Positions 1 through 9,415 of a stretch of 64,000 nucleotides of DNA are shown here, piece after piece. Source of the stretch: BOG-1112 sp964611335. GTDB lineage: Bacteria; Bdellovibrionota_B; Oligoflexia; Oligoflexales; Bog-1112. The notes under the pieces are model-generated. The model was not told the DNA's origin. It did no database searches and saw only the letters and a program-made list of their open reading frames with translations. The position numbers were made by a program, and so were the translations under genes. Location of the stretch: the NCBI GenBank assembly GCA_964611335.1, contig CAZSXR010000002.1, positions 124,001-188,000 on the forward strand. Direction: 5' to 3'. Each line of letters begins with the position of its first letter. The first letter of the stretch is position 1.

Positions 1-2
1 TC

Positions 3-1268
3 CAAAAGATCGACGAACTGCTCCACAGCGCACCTACCGTTCCCACAAAAGATAAAGAGGGAAACACAGATTACGGCGCACAGGATTACAACAAGCTCGT
101 AGACACACTTAAAACATTTAACCAAGAGCAGATGAAGGACTTATTTAACAGTCCTGCATTTGCAGGACTTACCGAAAGTTATAACCAGTTAAAGAATCAA
201 ACACCCATCACCGTTACCAATACTGTGACAAGCACTGAGACAAGTACAGAAACAAGTACAAGCACCACAACAGATTCGAAATCCTCTGGGTATTTCTCTT
301 GGATGTATTCACCTAGCGCTCCTGGAACTGTGCAACTGAGTGTTATGGGTACAGCTTTATTTATAGGAGTTGCGGTTTACAATGCAGCTCTTGCATTAGG
401 TGCAGATGCCCCAAAAGCTGCACAAGTTTGGAATGACAGAAAATTCTTCAGCGGTGTAGTCTGGATGCGTACATTTGTAGGTTTGGGTCTTACCGTAGGC
501 AATCTTATTGTTGCAGCATTGGGTTATACGGGAGATCTGACACAAGAACAGTACAACGATTTAACAGGAGCTTTTGCAATCATCGATGGTGTGACAACCA
601 TGATGGTAGGGGCTTATCCACTTATTGAATCTGAAATTATAGCGCCCAAAATGATGAAAAAAAAATTGGACTATGGAGTCCGAGGAAATTTTGCTGATCT
701 TTTTATAGACCCAAGAAAATATGGAACTAAATATCCTTCAACTGTGCATAATCAAGAATTTTGGAAGGAGTATTACGATATTATTGAAAAAGTTGAGATC
801 GTTGAAGGAACAGAGACTGATAAAAATGGATATAAAAAAGTAACTGCCACATGTAAACCAGAATGCACTGCCGCTGAAAAGCAAAGAATCAAAGAAATGA
901 ATTCGACGGGAGAAATAAATAAAGCATACGAAATTCATTCAGAAACCAAAAAGCCCACTAATACATGGAAGGAGTATTATTACTCAAAAGCAACTAAACA
1001 CCCAACGATGTTCAGCAATCCTTATAAAAAATTGGGACCTACCAACAAAAATCTGATGAGAGCCGGAATGGGAGCCGTCGTAGGATTTGGAGCTGTAGTC
1101 ACCGCAGCGGGTACTGCAGGCCTTATCATTGATCACTCACATTCGAATTCTACAGCGCTCGCTGAAGGAACGAATACTTCTTCTGATCCAAGACATGTAT
1201 ACTTCGAACAACTCGGAGCAGAGTTCCAAAAACTCTTTGAACTTCATAATCAAATCTACGCTCAATAA
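3..1268 (+). CDS. Membrane protein of unknown function, 5' end outside window
   Basis: The reading frame is open from base 3, upstream of the first visible ATG at 132, so the gene begins before the window and this is a 3' fragment. The first 40 or so codons before that ATG are hydrophilic and coding-like. Counting from the ATG, residues 28-50 are a Thr/Ser-rich low-complexity linker. Hydrophobic segments follow at about 66-92, 108-132 and 145-166, and a Gly/Ala-rich one lies near 310-338. The stretch between them is charged and Lys-rich. I recognise no domain. An integral envelope protein is inferred from the segments alone. It ends about 70 bp before a lipoprotein gene on the same strand. 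Confidence 0.75.
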   Translation, partial: QKIDELLHSAPTVPTKDKEGNTDYGAQDYNKLVDTLKTFNQEQMKDLFNSPAFAGLTESYNQLKNQTPITVTNTVTSTETSTETSTSTTTDSKSSGYFSWMYSPSAPGTVQLSVMGTALFIGVAVYNAALALGADAPKAAQVWNDRKFFSGVVWMRTFVGLGLTVGNLIVAALGYTGDLTQEQYNDLTGAFAIIDGVTTMMVGAYPLIESEIIAPKMMKKKLDYGVRGNFADLFIDPRKYGTKYPSTVHNQEFWKEYYDIIEKVEIVEGTETDKNGYKKVTATCKPECTAAEKQRIKEMNSTGEINKAYEIHSETKKPTNTWKEYYYSKATKHPTMFSNPYKKLGPTNKNLMRAGMGAVVGFGAVVTAAGTAGLIIDHSHSNSTALAEGTNTSSDPRHVYFEQLGAEFQKLFELHNQIYAQ

Positions 1269-1300
1269 ATCAAAGAAACTTGCTCTAAAGCTAGACACGT

Positions 1301-1334
1301 TATAGGCTTTTAGTAAACCAACTAGGAGCCTATA
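1301..1334 (+). promoter_or_regulatory. 8-bp perfect inverted repeat overlapping a Shine-Dalgarno
   Basis: TATAGGCT (1301-1308) and AGCCTATA (1327-1334) are perfectly complementary with an 18-nt loop. The Shine-Dalgarno AGGAG (1324-1328) of the PLD-like gene starting at 1338 runs into the 3' arm. In RNA the hairpin would partly mask the ribosome binding site. No U-run follows, so it is not a classical terminator. Confidence 0.4.
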
Positions 1335-1337
1335 CCC

Positions 1338-1964
1338 ATGAACAGAAAGTCTGGTGTCTTCGCCCTATTTCTACTGTCCTGTCAAAGCCCCGCATGGTCT
1401 TTTCAACGAAGTTCAAACACGATCAAACCTCTACCCGCAGACGGAGAAACATGTTTTAGCCCTGATGAACCTTGTTCTGAAAAACTTGTACGATTTATAG
1501 ACTCCGCAAAAAACAGTATTGAAGTTGCGATTTATTCCATCAATTTGGAGGAACTTGTCGACACACTGATAAAAAAGTCGGAGCATGTGAAAGTGCGAAT
1601 CATATGTGACAAGGTTCAATCCAAAGGGGTGAAATCTAAAGTGAAGCATCTTTTGGAAAGTGGTGTGAACATACGTTATGGAAAGCAAAAGGGGATCATG
1701 CACAATAAGTTTACAATCATCGATGACAAGATGATTGAAACTGGATCTTTCAATTATACTAATCATGCAAGCACTTCGAACGAGGAAAATCAAATTTACT
1801 TAGCAAATTCGAAAGTTGTGAATCGCTATGTAGATCGATTTTCCAAAATGTGGGAAAATGCTGTTGAAATCGACATTAGGGAGTTGACAAGAGAGATCGA
1901 GAGTGCGCAAAGCGATGAGGACCAAAGATCTCTTCCGGCACATCAGGGTGAACTTGGCTACTGA
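1338..1964 (+). CDS. Phospholipase D-like lipoprotein (Nuc-type single HKD domain)
   Basis: A 208-residue protein with an N-terminal signal sequence ending in a lipobox (FLLSC, Cys15), so probably a lipid-anchored envelope protein. One HKD motif is visible: H122, K124 and D129 in MHNKFTIID, followed by GSFNYTNHA and a conserved SNEEN segment. A single HKD motif in about 150 residues is the architecture of the Nuc endonuclease branch of the PLD superfamily, which acts as a dimer. A DNase or phosphodiesterase is likelier than a true phospholipase. The ATG at 1338 follows AGGAG by 9 nt. Its last 89 bp overlap the 3' end of the convergent oxidoreductase gene. Confidence 0.85.
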   Translation: MNRKSGVFALFLLSCQSPAWSFQRSSNTIKPLPADGETCFSPDEPCSEKLVRFIDSAKNSIEVAIYSINLEELVDTLIKKSEHVKVRIICDKVQSKGVKSKVKHLLESGVNIRYGKQKGIMHNKFTIIDDKMIETGSFNYTNHASTSNEENQIYLANSKVVNRYVDRFSKMWENAVEIDIRELTREIESAQSDEDQRSLPAHQGELGY

Positions 1965-3558
1965 GTGCCATTTCTGCTGCTACAAAACCTGCCTGGAAGC
2001 AAAAGCTTCCCCCATAACCCTGAAAGGCAGCTGCAACAACGATATTGTTATGACGAGAGCCTATTAACTTTTTAGGATGGTAGAAGCCAATGAGCGGGGT
2101 GCGATCCGAAGTAAATCCCATAGGACCTTCCCAAGCTCTCGAAGCAGGTTGACCTTGTGTTTCAGGAAAACGGATTTCGATCATCGCTTGCATTTCACGG
2201 AAGTGTTTTTTGAAGCGAGATTCAGAACTTTCGTTGGTGCTTTCATCGTAATCCAAACCAAAGTGGAGCATACCGCGTGTTTGTGTGCCATCTTGGTAAG
2301 TTTTAGATTTTGGAAAATTAAAATAGATATCTCCTCGTTGTTCAGTGAGTGTCATTCCTTTGAGGGTGTTAGTGACATGTTCCATGTTTACAACTTGGGA
2401 GTAGTGCGTTTTGATTACTGAAAGATCAGAAAATATTTTGGGAGTTTGCGCATTAGTTGCAACAATAACTTTATTTGCATGCACACTTCCTTCGGAAGTA
2501 CGAATTAAAACTTTTCCATGCCCTTCGTCTGTTACTTTTTCAACGGTGACATGGGTATAGAGTTTAACTCCTTTGCTTATAGATTTTTGAAGGACTTGTG
2601 TAACAAATTTGTAGGGATGGTAGTTTCCATTTTCAGGAATATAGCGAGCTGAAAAGAGAGAAGAGATTTTCACTTCTTGGGCTATTCTATCAGCAGACCA
2701 AAGTTCCATAGGAACTGATTTTTTCCTAGACTGAAGCCATTCGAAATCTCGATAAAGGATTTGCGCTTCTTCCCTGCTTGATGCAAGTTTTAACCAACCC
2801 GCTGAAGATTGATCACAGGATATATTTTCTCTTTTCAAGATATCTTTTAAACGGATGAAATTTTTATAATTGAACTCGTAAAGAGTGTTTGCTTGAAATT
2901 CTGCGACTTTATCCAGTTCGGATTCACTGAGTTCAGGGTTTCTTTGTTTAACAATGCGCCTGCGCTCTTCAACTAAAGTAAGAAAATCATCTAAATAATT
3001 TTCTGCAAGAAGTTGGAAATTCCCTCCATTGCGTCCACTAGATTGAGAAGCTATCTGTCCAGCTTCCAGAACGATAACTGTTTTTCCTGAATGAGCCGCA
3101 TCACTTAAATAGTAAGCTGCAGACGTCCCTGTTAGGCCTGCACCGATGATGACATAGTCCGCATTATGAGGTAGTTTTTTAGTAGATCTGTAATCTTTCA
3201 GAGGTCCTGGTTCTAGAAACCAGAATGGAGTTTGGTTTCTAGGTACTTCGATCATTCCTGTGATTTTGCCACCTATATCCGCGACAATATCTTGATAGTC
3301 TGCACGAGCTGCGGAATTGAATTTTGGACCATAAAGTCTTTCTATTTCAAATAGAGTCTCCTGCAGGGTAGGAGTAACTCGACCATGTGAGTCGACATAT
3401 TTTTGAAGTTCTGATTTAAATTCATCTTTGTATTTGGAAAAAATTTTTGGGTCTGTTTTTTCCATCCATTGCAGCAAGGGGTGGGTAGAGGCAAAGATAG
3501 TGGAACTTACAATAAGACATGTCATGAATACGAGCTTCCGATAGAGACACCGCTGCAT
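1876..3558 (-). CDS. Exported FAD-dependent oxidoreductase (DAO family)
   Basis: A 560-residue protein with a signal peptide (hydrophobic 8-22, ending near FAS), then about 110 residues of unknown function. A D-amino-acid-oxidase-type Rossmann domain follows: GAGLTG at 139-144, an acidic residue at the end of beta 2 (VLEAG, E165), and SGRNGGNFQ, the FAD-contact motif of the DAO family. The C-terminal GYGGSFCFQAG segment is the second FAD contact. The DAO family includes gamma-glutamylputrescine oxidase and glycine/sarcosine oxidases; the substrate here is unknown. An N-terminal export signal is unusual for the family. Flavoproteins with folded cofactor usually use Tat, and no twin arginine is visible. 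It converges on the PLD-like gene with an 89-bp overlap. Confidence 0.85.
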   Translation of the reverse strand: MQRCLYRKLVFMTCLIVSSTIFASTHPLLQWMEKTDPKIFSKYKDEFKSELQKYVDSHGRVTPTLQETLFEIERLYGPKFNSAARADYQDIVADIGGKITGMIEVPRNQTPFWFLEPGPLKDYRSTKKLPHNADYVIIGAGLTGTSAAYYLSDAAHSGKTVIVLEAGQIASQSSGRNGGNFQLLAENYLDDFLTLVEERRRIVKQRNPELSESELDKVAEFQANTLYEFNYKNFIRLKDILKRENISCDQSSAGWLKLASSREEAQILYRDFEWLQSRKKSVPMELWSADRIAQEVKISSLFSARYIPENGNYHPYKFVTQVLQKSISKGVKLYTHVTVEKVTDEGHGKVLIRTSEGSVHANKVIVATNAQTPKIFSDLSVIKTHYSQVVNMEHVTNTLKGMTLTEQRGDIYFNFPKSKTYQDGTQTRGMLHFGLDYDESTNESSESRFKKHFREMQAMIEIRFPETQGQPASRAWEGPMGFTSDRTPLIGFYHPKKLIGSRHNNIVVAAAFQGYGGSFCFQAGFVAAEMALSSQVHPDVPEEIFGPHRFAHSRSLLSTP

Positions 3559-3689
3559 AAGGACTCCAAACTTTAAAAATGAGAATTTCAGAAACTATAC
3601 AAATTTTTTTTTGGAAAAACGATAGGTCATATTGGCGCTTAATATGCTAGAATACTTTTAAAGATCAAAAATTACATAAAGGACAGAGT

Positions 3690-4415
3690 ATGAAAGTTCT
3701 TTCATTTGGAATGATTCTTCTTTTAAATTTTTCTTGTGTTGGTTCTAAAAAAGCAAATGAAGAAGTAGACATCTCTTCGAATAAAAACCCACACGACTGG
3801 TTAGGATATCGTTTAGGAGATATGATTCAGTATAAAGAGTGGAGAGACAAAACGGATGGTAAAGAATTTCATATTCGTAAGTTTCCAAACTCTATAGCTT
3901 CAGAATACATGAGAAGAACGGATGATGAGAGCAATTATGATATTCTTCTCGATATCGTGAAAAATAGGACTCAAAAATCAGAGCAAATTCCTTCTAAGGA
4001 TATGCTCGTGATTCATCTTCGTATTGGAGATGTGATTGATGATATGCCACAAACTGCTGCAGAATTTCTATCTCATGAGGTGAAATACTCTAACGGTCAC
4101 AACTACGTTAAACCTCTTTCTTATTACCAAAAAATCATCGATAAAATAAAACCCCTATCTTTGAGTTCTATATCTTTAATTGGAGGTTTTCACAAAACTA
4201 CCAGCGGGTCCAGAAAAAGTCTTGAATATGTAGCAGGAGTTCGAAACTTTTTCGAAAAAAATGGATTCAAAGTTACAGAGAGAATCAATTTCAATCCTGA
4301 CGATGACTTTATTTTTATGAGCAATGCTTTGTATTTCACACCTTCAGGAGGTGGTTTTTCGCGAATTATAAAAACAATGGTGGAAAAGCAGAATCACACG
4401 ATTATTGCACCATAA
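3690..4415 (+). CDS. Lipoprotein with fucosyltransferase-like motifs
   Basis: A 241-residue protein with a lipoprotein signal (LLNFSC, Cys16). The only recognisable signature is VIHLRIGDV (residues 107-115), resembling the HxRxGD motif of GT11/O-fucosyltransferase-like enzymes. It is preceded by a strand and followed near 205-227 by DDFIFMSNALYFTPSGGGFS, resembling the late acceptor/nucleotide-binding segment of those enzymes (acidic residue, hydrophobic strand, then S-x-F-S). Such enzymes are normally cytoplasmic, because GDP-sugar is cytoplasmic, so lipid anchoring outside the inner membrane is odd. A nucleotide-sugar-independent role or a binding protein on this fold is possible. It converges with the sulfatase gene with a 14-bp overlap. 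The fold call is tentative. Confidence 0.6.
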   Translation: MKVLSFGMILLLNFSCVGSKKANEEVDISSNKNPHDWLGYRLGDMIQYKEWRDKTDGKEFHIRKFPNSIASEYMRRTDDESNYDILLDIVKNRTQKSEQIPSKDMLVIHLRIGDVIDDMPQTAAEFLSHEVKYSNGHNYVKPLSYYQKIIDKIKPLSLSSISLIGGFHKTTSGSRKSLEYVAGVRNFFEKNGFKVTERINFNPDDDFIFMSNALYFTPSGGGFSRIIKTMVEKQNHTIIAP

Positions 4416-6285
4416 AATCAGGAGTATCTGTAGGAACATCTTTAGCAAATCCTTTGCTTGAAGGCCAAATTTGATTTCTTTCCAAGAGAGCCTGATTTAA
4501 AAAAAGTTCTTGAACACTTGCATTTCCCTTTTCAATTATAGAATTTGCTGACTCTGCAAGATTTATTTCTTCTTTCGGATCTTCATCGAGATTGAAAACA
4601 AATTCTTTATTCGATTTTAGATGTTTAATGTATTTGAAGGGATACACAACGTTTCCTACATATATTCCACCGTAAGGCTGAATCAGTGGTATTTCATGTT
4701 GCGTATTTGTTGAATCAAACATGGAAACTCCTGAGAAGTGATTGGAAACTTCGAGGTTCAGAAGTTTGAGCAAGGTAGGAGCAATATCCAACTGAGAATA
4801 CGCAATGTTATTCTCTCTACGAGGAGCGATGTGATCTTGCCATATCATGAGAAAGGGGGTGCGGAATGACTCTTCGTAAAAACCTACTGCATTGCTGTAA
4901 TTTCCATGTTCTCCGATGGGATAACTGTGATCCCCTGTAATTATGATGATGCTGTTTTTTAGATAGGGTCTTGCTTGAATTTCTGCCATGAAGGTCCGTA
5001 AATATTCGTCTGTTACTCGGATTGCATTCGAATAATCTTCTTTTGTGTTTTTTGGATATTTGTAGATATACCGTTGTTTGAGTGGAACTCCGTTAAACAT
5101 CATGTGACTGCTGACAGTAAGGAGCGAGCTAAAATAGCGGCGTTTTCTTGGACTCTTATATTCAATGGAATCCATATAATTAAAAAATTTAATGTAGAAC
5201 TTATCATCTTGTAAACCCCATCCCCAGATATCTTTGTAATCAGGTGGATGAACAAATTCATTGTTCATAGCTTTCACTATTTGAAATCCATTCTTACTCA
5301 TAAAGGGTGCACCGTTATCAAAATCCCCATGCCAGAAATTGTGAAAATAAACGGTTGTGAAACCAGCATCTTTTAAAATTTCTGGTAAACAATGAAAATT
5401 ATGCATTCCATATTGAGTAAAGGACTTACCCATAAAACTTTCAGGTATTCCACAGTGAATCATAAACTGCCCACGTGCTGTCTGAATACTGGGGCCGTAA
5501 AATTTATCGACATAAAAACCATTCTTAATAAGCGAATTGTAAAAAGGAGTGTAGACAATCCCTTCCGGACTTTGAGTTTCTACAAAATTCTTATTAAAAG
5601 ATTCAATTTGCAAAAGAAAGATATGAGGTTGTTCTTCGAGTGGTGGAATTTTACTTTCTTCAGCCTTCAGATAGGGAAATTTTACAGGTGTTTTAATTTC
5701 GTCTATTTTCCAACTGATTTTTAAGAAAACAAGAGAGTCCTTGAAAAAGTAATCGAAAGGATCAATTGTTGAAAACAATATTGAGCAAAAAACATAAGTA
5801 ACCATAGAAGTTAAAATTATTTTTTTTTCAAAAAATTTTATTTCTCGTTTTCTGAGAAGAAAAATATCTGTAATTAAAAAACTCAGAATTATAAATATAG
5901 CAGCACTAAGTGTAAAAACTCCCACCATATCGATGATCATTGAAAGTGCTTTTGCTTCGAATATCTGAAAGAAGTTTTCTTTGATTAGAGCAAACCCGAG
6001 CGTGTCTTTGGTATGAAGTTCAAAACCCCAAAAAATTGCGTAAAACAATACTCCTATAAAATGAACAACCCCTGTAAGTAAGTTATGTTTTGACAGAAGA
6101 ATTTCGAAGGTTAAGAAGAAGAAAAAAGTTAGCAACGAGGAAAAAATAAGTAGTGGGAAACTCATAACAAATGTGAGTTCTCCAGGATCTGAAAGTAGGA
6201 AATAAATTCCGACTACGCTTTGAATGAAGGTCATAAAAAGCGGAAAATATAGGAAATAAATATTTTTCTTAAGAAAATCAGACAC
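4402..6285 (-). CDS. LTA-synthase-like membrane sulfatase/phosphoglycerol transferase
   Basis: A 627-residue protein with five predicted transmembrane helices (about 8-32, 38-62, 70-90, 118-142, 155-175), then a long periplasmic alkaline-phosphatase-fold domain. The metal ligand region FLLQIESF (E228) and the nucleophile region SIQTARGQ (T269) match the lipoteichoic acid synthase/OpgB branch. ITGDHSYPIGEHG supplies later metal ligands. The family moves phosphoglycerol, or phosphoethanolamine in related branches, from phospholipid to a glycan or lipid outside the inner membrane. The start is GTG at 6285, a few bases after GAGGGGTG. A TATAAT hexamer lies 29 bp upstream (6314-6319) without a convincing -35. 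A second family member lies at 58333-60405. Confidence 0.88.
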   Translation of the reverse strand: MSDFLKKNIYFLYFPLFMTFIQSVVGIYFLLSDPGELTFVMSFPLLIFSSLLTFFFFLTFEILLSKHNLLTGVVHFIGVLFYAIFWGFELHTKDTLGFALIKENFFQIFEAKALSMIIDMVGVFTLSAAIFIILSFLITDIFLLRKREIKFFEKKIILTSMVTYVFCSILFSTIDPFDYFFKDSLVFLKISWKIDEIKTPVKFPYLKAEESKIPPLEEQPHIFLLQIESFNKNFVETQSPEGIVYTPFYNSLIKNGFYVDKFYGPSIQTARGQFMIHCGIPESFMGKSFTQYGMHNFHCLPEILKDAGFTTVYFHNFWHGDFDNGAPFMSKNGFQIVKAMNNEFVHPPDYKDIWGWGLQDDKFYIKFFNYMDSIEYKSPRKRRYFSSLLTVSSHMMFNGVPLKQRYIYKYPKNTKEDYSNAIRVTDEYLRTFMAEIQARPYLKNSIIIITGDHSYPIGEHGNYSNAVGFYEESFRTPFLMIWQDHIAPRRENNIAYSQLDIAPTLLKLLNLEVSNHFSGVSMFDSTNTQHEIPLIQPYGGIYVGNVVYPFKYIKHLKSNKEFVFNLDEDPKEEINLAESANSIIEKGNASVQELFLNQALLERNQIWPSSKGFAKDVPTDTPDFMVQ

Positions 6286-6366
6286 TTTTCACCCCTCAGG
6301 ATATTTATCTCTCATTATACCAAGGAGACGAGATTAAGGTGTGTGTCCCTTTATCTCTAGCCTTTC

Positions 6367-8121
6367 TCAGATGTAGTTTTTAACTAAGTCTCTTTTGGCA
6401 AAGGCTATGGCTTTGTGAAGGGTCGATTCTATTTGAATCTGAGGATTGTCTTGCAAGACTTTGGATTTGCGAAGGAGTTGCAAGGGTTGTTTAGAAATTC
6501 CCGCTATATGAACAATAATGTTACGGGAAAGCAGATCTATGATAGCGGACTCAAAAGCGATCAACCCCGTAAGATCCATGGTGGGGACATTTTCAAAATT
6601 AAAAATAATAGATTTTATATCTTTGTTTGCAATCGTTGCACCTTCAATCGCACGTTCAGCTGCACCAAAAAAAAGTGGCCCTGCGATTTCGTAGACCATG
6701 ACTCCTTCCGGTAAGGGTTCACTCAAAGCATGATGTGTTCCTGTCCATTGAGATCCTGTAGTCACTTTCGACATGCGTTGTATAAAGAGTAATGCTGCAA
6801 GACCAACACCGACAGTCACTCCGAAGACCATATCAAAAATCACAGTAAGAAAAAAACATGTAAGCAGAACTGCTTTGTCACTTCGAGGACTCACTTTCAA
6901 ACAATGCTTGAAATGTTTGAGATCAAACATTCCATACGCAACATAAACAAGCATTGCTGCAAGAGATGCCATAGGTATGTAGGAAACGTATTCTGCACAA
7001 AAGACAACGATGAGCAACACAAAGAGTGAGTGAAAGATAGCAGCAAAGGGAGAACGTGCTCCAAAACGAATATTCGTCGCTGTTCTTACAATGGCACCTG
7101 TTGCGGGAATAGCACCAAAAAAAGGCCCTACGATATTGGCAATACCAAGAGCGACCAGCTCCGTGTTGGGATCATGATCTGTCTGTGTGATCCCATCTGC
7201 AACGACAGCACACAGAAGGGATTCAATAGCTCCTAAGAGTGCAATTGCGACACCTGCCATAAGTAAAGGTTGTAGACTTGCAAAATTAAGTGAGAAAGGA
7301 ATTTCACTCGCTCCTTGTAAGTTCCAGGGAAACTCAAACTTTGGTAACGCAGAAGGAATTCCATGTTGCAAAATTCCTTCCGACATGAAGGAAAAGCGTG
7401 TACGGATCGTTGCGATTTCCAGTTGGGGATAGATTTGATTAAGAAATGTTACCAAAGCTGTTACACCTGTAAGAACAACAAGTGGTGCAGGGATCTTCTT
7501 ATTCATCTTAGGCCAGAGTATGAGAAGAAAGAGTGTAAGCATAGACACGCTGAACTCACCTGGGGAAAAGGTGTGGGCACTTTTCAAGAGTGCAACGATT
7601 TTCTCAAAAAAAGCATCAGGAACATGTTCCATCTTCAATCCAAAAAAATCTTTGATTTGAATCACTGCAATAACAACAGCAATCCCACTGGTGAAACCTG
7701 TAGTCACAGGATAAGGAATAAAACTGATAACCTCTCCAAGCCGACTCAGTCCCAAAATAAGTAAGATCAATCCTGCAATAGCTCCCGCAATGAGCAGTCC
7801 TGAAAGCCCGTAATGCCCCACTATAGGAGCAAGGATGACGACGAAGGCAGCTGTAGGACCCGTCACACTAAAACGTGAGCCTCCGAGAAGAGCCACAATT
7901 CCAGAGAAGATAACAGTATAAAGTCCATACTGAGGGGGCGCACCGCTAGCAATAGCGAGCGCCATACCAAGAGGTATGGCCACCATACCTACAACAATCC
8001 CTGCAAGAAGGTCTGCTTTAAGATCGGGGAAGCCATAACCTTTCTTGAAAATTTCTTGAAGTGCTGTTGCAATTTTGAAGTTTAAGAGCTTTAGATCGCT
8101 TTCGGAGTCATTTTTTGGCAT
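6367..8121 (-). CDS. SulP/SLC26 family anion transporter with STAS domain
   Basis: A 584-residue inner-membrane protein. Residues about 25-440 form the multi-helix transport core, starting with the signature region DLLAGIVVGMVAIPLGMALA and GLYTVIFSGIVALLGGSRF, and including TGPTAAFVV. A cytoplasmic STAS domain follows (about 470-570: GPLFFGAAERAIEG and VPTMDLTGLIAFE), including the DxTG loop found in anti-sigma-antagonist-like domains. Known members carry sulfate, bicarbonate, dicarboxylates or chloride; the substrate cannot be read here. No sulfate-assimilation or carbonic-anhydrase gene is adjacent. The length is typical for the family. It is transcribed alone, on the same strand as the LTA-synthase-like gene 81 bp downstream. 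Confidence 0.95.
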   Translation of the reverse strand: MPKNDSESDLKLLNFKIATALQEIFKKGYGFPDLKADLLAGIVVGMVAIPLGMALAIASGAPPQYGLYTVIFSGIVALLGGSRFSVTGPTAAFVVILAPIVGHYGLSGLLIAGAIAGLILLILGLSRLGEVISFIPYPVTTGFTSGIAVVIAVIQIKDFFGLKMEHVPDAFFEKIVALLKSAHTFSPGEFSVSMLTLFLLILWPKMNKKIPAPLVVLTGVTALVTFLNQIYPQLEIATIRTRFSFMSEGILQHGIPSALPKFEFPWNLQGASEIPFSLNFASLQPLLMAGVAIALLGAIESLLCAVVADGITQTDHDPNTELVALGIANIVGPFFGAIPATGAIVRTATNIRFGARSPFAAIFHSLFVLLIVVFCAEYVSYIPMASLAAMLVYVAYGMFDLKHFKHCLKVSPRSDKAVLLTCFFLTVIFDMVFGVTVGVGLAALLFIQRMSKVTTGSQWTGTHHALSEPLPEGVMVYEIAGPLFFGAAERAIEGATIANKDIKSIIFNFENVPTMDLTGLIAFESAIIDLLSRNIIVHIAGISKQPLQLLRKSKVLQDNPQIQIESTLHKAIAFAKRDLVKNYI

Positions 8122-8227
8122 AAATAAGTTTCCGCTGTGTTGATCTGGGATGTCATATTTAAAAATCTATATTAAATCTACGAGGTCGTTAAGAACTTCG
8201 CATGAATGAAACAGGAGCGGTTTTTTA

Positions 8228-9415
8228 ATGAAGGTCCGTAAAACTCCACTTGATGAAAGCTTCTGGCAATATAAAGAGCCTCAGCTTCTAGAACCCATAA
8301 GCACTGAACGTGCGATGGAAATTGCATGTTCTGTAGCTCTCAAGGGAGTAGGCGCGGTTCATAAAAACCCTCTTGTGGGTGCTGTATTTGTGGATCGAGA
8401 GCATCGCTTTCTTGCAGCAGCAGCACACCTCGCTTTTGGGCAAGAACATGCCGAAATCAATCTGATTGATAAGATCCGACAACAGGGCCTCGAGGATAAG
8501 CTCGAAGGTTGTACACTCTACACAACTTTAGAACCTTGCTCTCATATAGGAAAAACACAGGCCTGCGTTAGCGCACTCGCTCACTTCCCCATTAAGAAAC
8601 TTGTTTTTGGAAGCATAGATCCCAACCCTTTGGTCGCCGGTCGAGGCATTCATTTTCTCGAAGGAAAAGGCATAAAGTGCACCCTTTCTCCCGAATTTGG
8701 AGAGATGAGCAAGCACTTGCTTGAAATTTTTCAATGGGGCCTTGCACACAAAACTCCCTTTGTGGCTTTAAAAGCAGCACTCACATGGAACGCAATGGCC
8801 GCTTACAATGGAGACAAACGCGCATGGATCACTTCGGAACGCTCACGCAATTATGCACATTGGCTTCGTAAATCTCACGAAGCTGTTCTTGTCGGTGCTC
8901 AGACTGTCATTTGCGACAACCCTACTTTGAATATTCGCCACCCTCAGATTCCAGGTTCTACTCCCTTGCGAATCGTTTTAGATAGAAAAGGCAGAGCTTT
9001 GCTTTCTCGTCCCTTTAACGAGCACAATTTATTGAAAGTCGAACCTACAAAAACAATGTGGGTGTGTGAGGGATCTTTTTGGAAAACCCAAGAAGGAAAA
9101 TTTGCACTCAAAACTTTAGAAAAGTTAGGAGTGCAAACTCATTTGTATGAAAAAGATTTAAACACTTTTATGAAAAGTTTAGGTGAAAAAAATATCGCAA
9201 GCCTTTTCATCGAAGGCGGTCCCCAGATCTGGACTTCTTTTTTAAATGAAAAGCTTATTAATAAAATGTATTTGTTTTTTGCACCTAAACTTTTTTCAGG
9301 AGATGCTATCCCTTTTAGCAAATCTCTTCTGAATTCTCTCGAATTAAAAAATCAAATAGTGACATGCTTGGAAGAAGATCTTCTTATGGAAGCCCATGTC
9401 TCGGAGTTTATATGA
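8228..9415 (+). CDS. ribD: Riboflavin biosynthesis protein RibD (deaminase/reductase)
   Basis: A bifunctional cytoplasmic enzyme of riboflavin synthesis: it deaminates diaminohydroxyphosphoribosylaminopyrimidine, then reduces the ribosyl chain. The N-terminal zinc deaminase domain shows HAE (H74-E76) and the PCxxxGxTxxC pair (C104, C113). The C-terminal RibD/DHFR-like reductase runs from about 180 and includes LKAALTWNAM, LRIVLDRKGR and FIEGGPQIW. It has an N-terminal extension of about 20 residues before the usual start. No other rib gene is nearby. It ends with an ATGA overlap onto the dCMP deaminase gene, so the two are translationally coupled. Both carry zinc deaminase domains. The spacing from AGGAG to the ATG is long, about 11 nt. 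No FMN riboswitch fits in the short upstream gap. Confidence 0.95.
   Translation: MKVRKTPLDESFWQYKEPQLLEPISTERAMEIACSVALKGVGAVHKNPLVGAVFVDREHRFLAAAAHLAFGQEHAEINLIDKIRQQGLEDKLEGCTLYTTLEPCSHIGKTQACVSALAHFPIKKLVFGSIDPNPLVAGRGIHFLEGKGIKCTLSPEFGEMSKHLLEIFQWGLAHKTPFVALKAALTWNAMAAYNGDKRAWITSERSRNYAHWLRKSHEAVLVGAQTVICDNPTLNIRHPQIPGSTPLRIVLDRKGRALLSRPFNEHNLLKVEPTKTMWVCEGSFWKTQEGKFALKTLEKLGVQTHLYEKDLNTFMKSLGEKNIASLFIEGGPQIWTSFLNEKLINKMYLFFAPKLFSGDAIPFSKSLLNSLELKNQIVTCLEEDLLMEAHVSEFI

Noticed and set aside
8122..8227. FMN riboswitch before ribD
   Set aside because: The gap of about 105 bp is too short and none of the conserved FMN-aptamer segments is present.
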